The notes under the pieces were generated by a model. It was not told the DNA's origin, ran no database searches, and worked only from the letters and a program-made list of their open reading frames with translations. Positions 15,735 through 22,698 of a stretch of 64,000 nt of DNA are shown in pieces. The translations under genes were made by a program, and so were the position numbers. Position 1 is the first letter of the stretch; each line of letters begins with the position of its first letter. Origin of the DNA: Rhodobacter sp. (GTDB lineage: Bacteria; Pseudomonadota; Alphaproteobacteria; Rhodobacterales; Rhodobacteraceae); the NCBI GenBank assembly GCA_020637555.1, contig JACKKF010000013.1:1-64000 (forward strand), in the 5' to 3' direction.

Positions 15735-15770
15735 TGGTCAAAAGATATGACCACGGCCCCCGGCAAGCAA
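15735..15770 (-). promoter_or_regulatory. promoter and operator of the FadR-type regulator
   Basis: On the - strand, TTGCTT (15765-15770) and TATCTT (15742-15747) are spaced by exactly 17 nt. The perfect inverted repeat TGGTCA-N7-TGACCA (15735-15753) has the -10 box inside its 7-nt centre. TGGTC/GACCA half-sites are typical of FadR-subfamily repressors. The placement predicts negative autoregulation. Confidence 0.7.
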
Positions 15771-15783
15771 CGGGTTTGTCACG

Positions 15784-15811
15784 AAAAGGGGCCGGGCACA
15801 TGGCCCGGCCC
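15784..15811 (-). terminator. intrinsic terminator of the OmpA-like gene
   Basis: A 9-bp perfect stem (15789-15797 with 15803-15811) and, reading the - strand, a TTTT tract at 15787-15784. It lies 20 nt beyond the stop of the OmpA-like lipoprotein gene. Confidence 0.7.
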
Positions 15812-15831
15812 TGCACCTGACGGAACGGGTA

Positions 15832-16470
15832 TCAGTTGGTCGGACGGATCGTGATCTCGACCCGGCGGTTCTGCGCCCGCCCCGACGCCGTGCCGTTCGA
15901 GGCAATCGGCTGTGTCTGTCCCGCGCCGACCGCCTGGATCCGCCGCGCCGGCACGCCCGAGCTGATCAGAACGCTGGCCACCGCATCCGCGCGCCGTTCG
16001 CTCAGCGCCTGGTTATGCGCGGCGGTGCCGGTGGAATCGGTGTGGCCCGTGACCACGACGATGCTGTCGGGATAGCGTTGCAGGTTCGCCGCGATGGTGC
16101 GCAGGTCCGATTGCAGATCCGGCCGCAACGAGGCGCTGTCGGTTGCAAACAGGATGTCCTGCGGCATGGTCACGACGATCTCGTTGCCGGTGTTCACGAC
16201 CCCCACGTCCGGGCCCAGCGACTGACGCAGTTCGCCCGCCTGGCGATCCAGGACGCCGCCGATGGCGCCACCGGCCAGGGCACCCAGGCCGGCACCGATC
16301 AGCACCTCGGGGGTGCTGTTGTTGCCGCCGTTCGCTGCGCCGACCAGCCCGCCGATCACACCCCCCGCCAGGGCGCCGGTGCGGCGGCGGTCCAGTTGCC
16401 CGTCCGTCTGCGTGCAGGCGGCAACGAGCGCAAGGGCAGAGACAGCAAGAATGGCCTTTTTCGCAGTCAT
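15832..16470 (-). CDS. OmpA-family peptidoglycan-associated lipoprotein with glycine zippers
   Basis: 212 residues. A lipoprotein signal peptide ends in the lipobox LVAAC (acylated Cys19). Glycine-zipper helices follow (GALAGGVIGGLVGAA, about 31-45, and GAGLGALAGGAIGG, about 58-71), then a C-terminal OmpA domain (about 95-212). That domain contains VVTGHTDSTGTAAHNQALSERRA, the diaminopimelate-binding Asp/Arg motif. YiaD-like architecture. It likely links the outer membrane to peptidoglycan. I chose the start MTAKKAILAV, which immediately gives the signal peptide. Confidence 0.9.
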   Translation of the reverse strand: MTAKKAILAVSALALVAACTQTDGQLDRRRTGALAGGVIGGLVGAANGGNNSTPEVLIGAGLGALAGGAIGGVLDRQAGELRQSLGPDVGVVNTGNEIVVTMPQDILFATDSASLRPDLQSDLRTIAANLQRYPDSIVVVTGHTDSTGTAAHNQALSERRADAVASVLISSGVPARRIQAVGAGQTQPIASNGTASGRAQNRRVEITIRPTN

Positions 16471-16582
16471 GGCAAACTCCTTGAATATGACTGACGGCAA
16501 GGTATCGCGTGGCGCCCCGCCCTGACAGTCCCGCCAGAGACGACCCGCCGTCACGTTCGATTGATCGGCGGAATACCACCGA

Positions 16583-17416
16583 TCACGCGGCATCGGCGCG
16601 CGCGGCCTCCCAGGCCAGCAAGGCGCGCTTCACCGGCAGGCCCCAGTGATACCCGGTCAACGCGCCCGATTTGGCCAGCGCCCGATGGCACGGGATCAGC
16701 AGGCTGATCGGATTGCGCCCCACCGCCGCACCGACCGCGCGATTCGCGGTGGGCTGCCCGATGGCGCGGGCGATCTCGGAATAGGTCGTGACCTGGCCCG
16801 AGGGGATGGCCAGCAAGGCCTCCCACACCTTGATCTGAAAGGGCGCGCCGATCAGGTAGAGCGGCGCTTCGCGCCCCCCCAGCGCGGCCTCGACCCAGGG
16901 GCGCAGCGCGGGCGCATCCTCGATGAAACGGGCGCGGGGCCAGCGCCCGGTCAGGTCGGCGAACGCCGCGTCGCGCCCCATTTCCGCGGCAAAGCCCAGG
17001 CCGCAAAGCCCCCGCTCGGTGCCCATGACCAGCGCCTCGCCAAAGGGTGTGTCGAACCACCCCCAGCGGATCGTCAGCCCGGCACCGCCCCGGGCGTATT
17101 CACCGGGCGTCATCGCTTCCCAGCGCAGGAACAGATCGTGCAGGCGCCCCGCACCCGAAAGCCCGGCCTCATGCGCCGCATCGAGAACGGTGAAATTCTC
17201 GGCCAGCATCCGTCGGGCCTGCCCCAGCGCCAGATACTGCTGATAGCGTTTGGGCGACACGCCCACCCATTGCGTGAACAGCCGCTGGAAATGCGCGGGG
17301 CTCATCGCCAGCCGCGCCGCCAGATCCTCCAGCGACACCCGCTCGCCACCGGCGGCGTCGATCTCGGCGATCGCCCGCGCCATGACGCCATAGTGATAGC
17401 CCCGCTCCATACCCAT
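16583..17416 (-). CDS. Ada-like AraC-HTH / O6-methylguanine-DNA methyltransferase fusion
   Basis: 277 residues. An AraC-type helix-turn-helix (about 8-108, LEDLAARLAMSPAHFQRLF and TPGEY) is fused to an O6-alkylguanine-DNA alkyltransferase (about 115-277). The methyl-acceptor motif PCHR is at 242-245 and the DNA-binding helix TTYSEIARAIGQPTANRAVG at about 210-229. It lacks the N-terminal Zn/methylphosphotriester domain of E. coli Ada, so the usual methylation switch is absent; how or whether it activates transcription is unclear. The start MGMERGYHYG gives the domain boundary; an upstream extension reads through a GC-rich repeat. Confidence 0.9.
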   Translation of the reverse strand: MGMERGYHYGVMARAIAEIDAAGGERVSLEDLAARLAMSPAHFQRLFTQWVGVSPKRYQQYLALGQARRMLAENFTVLDAAHEAGLSGAGRLHDLFLRWEAMTPGEYARGGAGLTIRWGWFDTPFGEALVMGTERGLCGLGFAAEMGRDAAFADLTGRWPRARFIEDAPALRPWVEAALGGREAPLYLIGAPFQIKVWEALLAIPSGQVTTYSEIARAIGQPTANRAVGAAVGRNPISLLIPCHRALAKSGALTGYHWGLPVKRALLAWEAARADAA

Positions 17417-17427
17417 GACCCGCGCCT

Positions 17428-17482
17428 CATCATCTTGTCGAAAATACGCTCCGGGGGGTCCGGGGGGTGGAAAACCCCCCGG
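17428..17482. repeat. dispersed intergenic element (type A) with G6/C6 hairpin
   Basis: A 22-nt core (17428-17449, GCGTATTTTCGACAAG... on the - strand) recurs at 44462-44483 with 20 of 22 identities. It is followed by G6 tracts and a perfect 8-bp hairpin CCGGGGGG/CCCCCCGG (17460-17467, 17475-17482, loop TGGAAAA). It fills the gap between the Ada-like and reductase-like genes. Confidence 0.65.
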
Positions 17483-17539
17483 TTCCGGACCCTCACCCTG
17501 GGGCCGGAACCGTCCGGGCACCACCCGGAACCTGCGCAT

Positions 17540-18736
17540 TCATCCGCCCCACCAGTCCTTTGGCTTCAGTCGCGCGGCGCGCTTTGACCGGTCATCCAGC
17601 CACAGGGCCAGGCGCCGCAGCGGGGACAGCGCCAGTTTCAGCCAGGCCCGGTTCGTCCAGCGGGCATAGTCGCGATTGAACGGGCAGACACGCAGGCAGA
17701 TCGCGCAATCCGACGACAGCTTTGCCCAGTAGCCGAAACATTTCTCGGCGTCCGAGGTCCATTTGACCACGCCCTTGATGGCGCTGCGGTTGGGGGCCTG
17801 GTCGGAGGGCGCGCCGAACGGCAGCGCCTTGACCGGGCAGGCATCGGCGCAGCGGGTGCAGATGTCGCAAACCGCCCTGACGCCGCGCGGCCGGGGTTGG
17901 TCATGGGCCAGGGGCAGGTCGGTGAAGATCTTGGAAAACCGCAGCCGTGGCCCGAATTCCGGTGTGATGACCAACTGGTTGCGGGCGTATTCCCCCAGCC
18001 CGGCCTTGATCGCAAAGGGGATGACCAGCCCGGTGTCGTTCATCGACGGCACGGCCTGATAGCCCAGATTGCGGATATAGGCGGCCAGTTGCATGACGAT
18101 GGCGGCCTCATGACTGTATTCGCGCCCCGTGGCGGCACCCGCCAGCGCGCTGGGATAGGTCTGCACCAGGGGCTGGTCCATCTGGTGGCCCAGCACGATG
18201 ACCTGGGTCAGCCCGGGCGGCAGATCGACCGGCGTCTCGCTGAAATCGCGGGTATCGACCTGGGTTTCATAGATCCAGCGGTCGTCGAACCCGGTGATGC
18301 CGCACAGGTCGGCACCAAAGAAACGGGCGATGCGCTTGACCTCGGCCGCCATGCGCGCCGGGTCGTCCACCGGCACCTGGACAGGGGCCACCGGCGTGTC
18401 GGGCTGGATCGGCGCCTGAAACCCCTCGCGCCGGCCGGTCGCGGCGCTGCGGTTCGAGACGACATCGCTGATCAGCCAGGCGGCGTTTCTCAGCGCAAAG
18501 TCCTTCTGCTGGAACCCGTCGCCCTTTCGGGGCGTGGCATCGATGCGATAGCTGGCAAAGAAACCATCGGTGGCCTTGCTGCGCACGCTGTCGTCCCAGA
18601 AGGCGCGGGTGAACACGTCGTCGCGCTGCCGAAAGCGCGTGAACTCGGCCGTGACCTCGATCCCGGCCAGCGCATCGTCAGGCAGCGCGCGCGACGGTCG
18701 GTTGTGCCCGGCGGCGGGCGGGTCCTGCAGGGTCAT
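17540..18736 (-). CDS. cytosolic reductive-dehalogenase-like Fe-S protein
   Basis: 398 residues. The C-terminal ferredoxin region has a CDICTRCADACP cluster (Cys290, 293, 296, 300) and a second set (Cys333, 344, 347, 351, in CAICLRVCPFN). The central region (YIRNLGYQAVPS, then AGLGEYARNQLVITPEFGPRLR, then TDLPLA) is characteristic of the corrinoid-binding RdhA/QueG-like fold, and the C333-x3-W pattern matches RdhA proteins. There is no Tat signal and no partner membrane anchor (RdhB). It is therefore unlike respiratory dehalogenases and closer to catabolic or unassigned soluble members. GGAAGGAG sits 5 nt before the chosen ATG. The substrate cannot be inferred; a role in cobalamin-dependent reduction is known only for relatives. 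Confidence 0.8.
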   Translation of the reverse strand: MTLQDPPAAGHNRPSRALPDDALAGIEVTAEFTRFRQRDDVFTRAFWDDSVRSKATDGFFASYRIDATPRKGDGFQQKDFALRNAAWLISDVVSNRSAATGRREGFQAPIQPDTPVAPVQVPVDDPARMAAEVKRIARFFGADLCGITGFDDRWIYETQVDTRDFSETPVDLPPGLTQVIVLGHQMDQPLVQTYPSALAGAATGREYSHEAAIVMQLAAYIRNLGYQAVPSMNDTGLVIPFAIKAGLGEYARNQLVITPEFGPRLRFSKIFTDLPLAHDQPRPRGVRAVCDICTRCADACPVKALPFGAPSDQAPNRSAIKGVVKWTSDAEKCFGYWAKLSSDCAICLRVCPFNRDYARWTNRAWLKLALSPLRRLALWLDDRSKRAARLKPKDWWGG

Positions 18737-18850
18737 GGTGGCTCCTTCCGCGGGCAGGCTAGGGGGCAAGGCGCACCATGGTCAAGCTTTCGCGTCTGGA
18801 CGGGACACGCGCTTCGGGCCAAGGTATCCGCACCAGCCCGAGGCCCCCCG

Positions 18851-20071
18851 ATGACCCTGTTGATCTCTTTCGCCGCGCTCTTTGCCTCGGTGTTCCTGCT
18901 GCAGCTTGGACTGGGCGGCGTGGTGCCGCTGGATGCGCTGTCGGGCACGGCGCTGGGCTTTACCGCCGAACAGATCGGCACCATGGGCTCGGCGCATTTC
19001 CTGGGGTTCTTCATCGGCTGCTGGTGGGCGCCGCGCCTGATGGGCACGGTCGGCCACTCACGCGCCTTCGCGGCCTTTGCCGCCGCGGGCACCATCGGCA
19101 TCATGGCGCACATGATGTGGGTCGATCCCTGGGCCTGGGCCGTGATGCGCATGACCTCGGGGCTGGCCGTCGCGGGGTGCTACACGATCATCGAGGCCTG
19201 GCTGCAATCCAAGGTCACCAACCAGACCCGCGGCCGGGCGATGGGCGTCTACCGCATGGTGGATGTGTCGGGCAATCTGGGCGCGCAGGTGATGATCGCC
19301 TTCCTGACGCCGGCCGCCTATGTCAGCTACAACCTGCTGGCGCTGTTCATGTGCGCCGCGCTGTTTCCGCTGTTGCTGACCCGGGCCGAGGCCCCCGCCG
19401 CCGGCGCCGCACCCCGGTTGCGGCCACGCATGGCCTGGCAGAAGTCGCCGCTGGGCGCTGTCGGTGTCGTCGTCTCGGGCATCACGGGGGCCGCGTTCCG
19501 CATGGTCGGCCCGCTCTATGGCATCGCGGTCGGACTCGAGGCCGACCGGATCGCGCTGTTCCTTTCGGCCTATGTGCTGGGTGGGGCCTTTGCCCAGTTC
19601 CCGATCGGCTGGATCGCCGACAAGTTCGATCGCCGCAAGGTGCTGATCGGGATCTCGGTCGCGTCGATCCTGGGATGCGGGGCGATGGTGGCGGGCGCGC
19701 AGGGCAACATCGTCACGATTTTCCTGGCGGCCGGGTTCTTTGGCTTCACGACCTTTCCGATCTATTCGATCTCGACCGCGCACGCGCATGACTTTGCCGA
19801 ACAGCATGAGCGTGTCGAACTGAGCGCGGCGCAGATGTTCCTCTATGCCGTGGGCGCCATCGCCAGCCCGGTGATCGCCTCGGCGCTGATTGCGGCGTTC
19901 GGGCCTGCGTCGATGTTCCTCTTCATCGCGTTGGCACATCTGCTGCTGATCGTGTTCGGCCTGGTCCGGATGCAGATGCGCCCGGCGCCCGAAACGCGCA
20001 CGGCCTATGTCTATACGCCCCGCACCTCGTTCCTGATCGGGCGGCTGCTGCGCCGGCCGCGGCAGGACTGA
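18851..20071 (+). CDS. MFS transporter (YcaD-like)
   Basis: 406 residues with about 12 hydrophobic segments. The second half contains the MFS loop motif GWIADKFDRRKVLIG, and the first half the helix-4 segment RMTSGLAVAGCYTIIEAWLQSKV. This pattern matches the YcaD-like branch (tyrosine-ended C-terminal tail YVYTPRTSFLIGRLLRRPRQD). Substrate unknown. It is divergent from the reductase-like gene (114-nt gap) and upstream of nth by 38 nt. The in-frame open region extends far upstream (antisense to the neighbour) but the protein starts at this ATG. Confidence 0.85.
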   Translation: MTLLISFAALFASVFLLQLGLGGVVPLDALSGTALGFTAEQIGTMGSAHFLGFFIGCWWAPRLMGTVGHSRAFAAFAAAGTIGIMAHMMWVDPWAWAVMRMTSGLAVAGCYTIIEAWLQSKVTNQTRGRAMGVYRMVDVSGNLGAQVMIAFLTPAAYVSYNLLALFMCAALFPLLLTRAEAPAAGAAPRLRPRMAWQKSPLGAVGVVVSGITGAAFRMVGPLYGIAVGLEADRIALFLSAYVLGGAFAQFPIGWIADKFDRRKVLIGISVASILGCGAMVAGAQGNIVTIFLAAGFFGFTTFPIYSISTAHAHDFAEQHERVELSAAQMFLYAVGAIASPVIASALIAAFGPASMFLFIALAHLLLIVFGLVRMQMRPAPETRTAYVYTPRTSFLIGRLLRRPRQD

Positions 20072-20109
20072 CGCTTGCCCCCGCCCCGCAACGAAGGCAA
20101 AGAGCCCGC

Positions 20110-20754
20110 ATGACCGCGCAACTCGACTACCTCACGCTCAAAGAGATCTTCACCCGGTTTCAGGCGGCCGAACCCGAACCCAGGGGCGAGCTGGAGCATG
20201 TGAATGTCTACACCCTGCTGGTTGCCGTGGCGCTGTCGGCGCAGGCGACGGATGCGGGCGTGAACAAGGCCACGCGCGGGCTCTGGCCGGTCGCCGACAC
20301 ACCGCAGAAGATGCTGGCCCTGGGCGAGGACGGCCTGATCGACCACATCAAGACCATCGGGCTGTTCCGCAACAAGGCGAAGAACGTCATCAAGCTGAGC
20401 CAGATCCTGATGGACCGCTATGGCGGCGAGGTGCCCTCGTCGCGCGCCGCGTTGCAGGCGCTGCCCGGGGTCGGGCGCAAGACCGCGAATGTGGTGCTGA
20501 ACATGTGGTGGGGGCTGCCGGCGCAGGCGGTGGATACGCATATCTTCCGTGTCGGCAACCGCACCGGCATCGCACCCGGCAAGACGGTCGAGGTGGTGGA
20601 ACGCGCGATCGAGGACAACATCCCCGCCGAGTTCCAGCGCCATGCCCACCACTGGCTGATCCTGCACGGCCGGTATATCTGCGTGGCGCGAAAACCCAAG
20701 TGCGGTGCCTGCCTGATCCGCGACCTTTGCCCTTTTGAGGAGAAAACCCCGTGA
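20110..20754 (+). CDS. nth: endonuclease III (base-excision DNA glycosylase/AP lyase)
   Basis: 214 residues. Helix-hairpin-helix LPGVGRKTANVVL contains the catalytic Lys, followed by the catalytic Asp in AVDTHIFRVGNRTG. The C-terminal 4Fe-4S loop is C-x6-C-x2-C-x5-C (CVARKPKCGACLIRDLC). It removes oxidised pyrimidines. The stop overlaps the GTG start of the PfkB kinase (GTGA), so the two are co-translated. Confidence 0.95.
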   Translation: MTAQLDYLTLKEIFTRFQAAEPEPRGELEHVNVYTLLVAVALSAQATDAGVNKATRGLWPVADTPQKMLALGEDGLIDHIKTIGLFRNKAKNVIKLSQILMDRYGGEVPSSRAALQALPGVGRKTANVVLNMWWGLPAQAVDTHIFRVGNRTGIAPGKTVEVVERAIEDNIPAEFQRHAHHWLILHGRYICVARKPKCGACLIRDLCPFEEKTP

Positions 20755-21740
20755 AACGCTACCAAGTCGCCGGGATCGGCAATGCCATCGTCGATGTCAT
20801 CAGCACCGTGAACGATCACTTTCTGGATCATATGGGGATCCACAAGGGCATCATGCAGCTGATCGAACGCGACCGCGCCGAAACGCTCTATGGCGCGATG
20901 AAGGACCGGCAGGAGGCCTCGGGCGGATCGGTGTGCAACACCATCGCCGGCATCGGTGCGTTGGGACTGAAGACCGCGCTGGTGGGGCGCGTGCGCGACG
21001 ACAGCCTGGGCCGGTTCTTTGCGCAGGATACCGAACGCGCCGGCACGGCCTTTGTGAACCCGCCCGTCGCGGGCGGAGAGCTGCCGACCTCGCGGTCCAT
21101 GATCTTTGTCACGCCCGACGGCGAGCGGTCGATGAACACCTATCTGGGGATTTCCGCCGAAGTCGGCCCCGAGGACGTGGACGAATCCGTGATGTCCGAC
21201 AGCGAGATCGTGTTCCTGGAGGGCTATCTCTTTGACAAGGACAAGGGCAAGGAAGCCTTCCTCAAAGCCGCGCGCGCCTGCCACAAGGGCGGCGGCCGCG
21301 TGGGGATCGCGCTGAGCGATCCGTTCTGCGTGGATCGCCACCGCGCCGATTTCCGCCGACTGGTCGCCAACGAGATGGACTATGTGATCGGCAACGAGAA
21401 GGAGCTGACCTCGCTCTACGAGGAAAACGATCTGGACGACGCGCTGGCCCGCGCGGCGCAGGAATGCGGTATCGTGGTCTGCACGCGCTCGGGCGATCCG
21501 GTGGTGCTGATCCAGAACGGCCGCCGGGTCGAAGCCCCCGTGCGCACCGTCACCCCGGTCGACGCCACAGGGGCGGGCGACCAGTTCGCGGCGGGATTCC
21601 TGTATGGGCTGGCGACGGGGCAGGCGCTGGAAACCTGCGGTCGCATGGGCAACATCGCCGCCGCCGAGGTGATCGGCCATATCGGCGCCCGCCCCCGTGC
21701 CGATGTGCGCGCCCTGTTCAAGGCCGAGGGTCTGCTCTGA
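20751..21740 (+). CDS. PfkB-family (adenosine kinase-like) sugar/nucleoside kinase
   Basis: 329 residues, starting with GTG inside a GTGA overlap with nth; GAGGAGA lies 8 nt upstream. The N-terminal GIGNAIVDV and GGSVCNTIAGIGALG and the C-terminal signature TPVDATGAGDQFAAGFLYG (catalytic Asp) define a PfkB kinase. Closest by eye to the adenosine-kinase-like cluster of alphaproteobacteria (MNTYLGISAEV). Substrate not provable from sequence. Confidence 0.9.
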   Translation: MKRYQVAGIGNAIVDVISTVNDHFLDHMGIHKGIMQLIERDRAETLYGAMKDRQEASGGSVCNTIAGIGALGLKTALVGRVRDDSLGRFFAQDTERAGTAFVNPPVAGGELPTSRSMIFVTPDGERSMNTYLGISAEVGPEDVDESVMSDSEIVFLEGYLFDKDKGKEAFLKAARACHKGGGRVGIALSDPFCVDRHRADFRRLVANEMDYVIGNEKELTSLYEENDLDDALARAAQECGIVVCTRSGDPVVLIQNGRRVEAPVRTVTPVDATGAGDQFAAGFLYGLATGQALETCGRMGNIAAAEVIGHIGARPRADVRALFKAEGLL

Positions 21741-21794
21741 TCTTGCAGCGGCCGCGCGCCGCCCCATATCTGCGGTCAGAGACGGAGGTGAGCC

Positions 21795-22694
21795 ATGGGC
21801 TACGTCAAGACCGGGATCCTGATGGCCGCGATGACCGGCCTGTTCCTGGCGGTGGGTTACATCATCGGCGGACAGGCCGGCGCGCTGATCGCCCTGCTGA
21901 TCGCGGCGGGCATGAACGCCTTTACCTGGTGGAATTCCGACAAGGCGGTGCTGCGGATGCACAACGCCCGCCCCGTCGATGCCCACACCGCGCCCGAATT
22001 GCAGCAGATCGTGATGGATCTGGCACGCAACGCGCAGTTGCCCACCCCCGCGATCTATGTGATCGACAGCGACCAGCCCAACGCCTTTGCCACGGGGCGC
22101 AACCCCGACAATGCGGCGGTGGCGGTGTCGACCGGCCTGATGCAGCGCCTCAGCCGCGAGGAAATCGCGGCCGTGGTCGCGCATGAGATGGCGCATATCC
22201 GCAACTATGACACGCTGACAATGACCGTCACGGCGACCTTTGCCGGGGCCATTTCGATGCTGGCGAATTTCGCGTTCTTCTTTCGCGGCGGGGACCGGGA
22301 ACGCACCAATCCCATCGCCATGATCGCGGTGATGTTCCTGGCACCGATGGCCGCCGCGCTGGTGCAGATGGCCGTGTCACGCTCGCGCGAGTATGAGGCG
22401 GACCGAGTCGGCGCCGAGATCTGCGGCCACCCCCTGTGGCTGGCCGACGCGCTGCGCAAGATCCAGGCCTATGCCGAGAGGATCGACAACCCCACCGCCG
22501 AACGCAACCCGGCCTCGGCCCATCTGTTCATCATCAACCCGTTGCACGGCGGGGCGCGGGACAAGCTGTTCTCGACCCACCCCAACACCGAAAACCGCAT
22601 CGCCGCGCTGGAAGCCCTGGCGCGCGAAATGGGCGACACCGGCCGCCCGGCCCCGCGCCGTCCGCGCCGCGACTATGGCGGACCGTGGAGCTGA
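21795..22694 (+). CDS. htpX: membrane zinc metalloprotease HtpX
   Basis: 299 residues. Two N-terminal transmembrane segments (about 5-45) come before the zinc site HEMAH (His130, Glu131, His134). Two further hydrophobic segments follow, with the third ligand Glu in SREYEADRVGAE. M48B family, a quality-control protease for membrane proteins. A near-perfect GGAGGTGA ribosome site lies just upstream. Confidence 0.95.
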   Translation: MGYVKTGILMAAMTGLFLAVGYIIGGQAGALIALLIAAGMNAFTWWNSDKAVLRMHNARPVDAHTAPELQQIVMDLARNAQLPTPAIYVIDSDQPNAFATGRNPDNAAVAVSTGLMQRLSREEIAAVVAHEMAHIRNYDTLTMTVTATFAGAISMLANFAFFFRGGDRERTNPIAMIAVMFLAPMAAALVQMAVSRSREYEADRVGAEICGHPLWLADALRKIQAYAERIDNPTAERNPASAHLFIINPLHGGARDKLFSTHPNTENRIAALEALAREMGDTGRPAPRRPRRDYGGPWS

Positions 22695-22698
22695 CGGA

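Noticed and set aside
17897..18850. N-terminal extension of the MFS transporter frame by about 318 codons
   Set aside because: It is antisense to the Fe-S protein and not transporter-like. The real protein begins at the ATG at 18851 with its first membrane helix.
20418..22196. - strand frame of about 590 codons opposite nth, the PfkB kinase and htpX
   Set aside because: Shadow; all three + strand genes are complete with family motifs.
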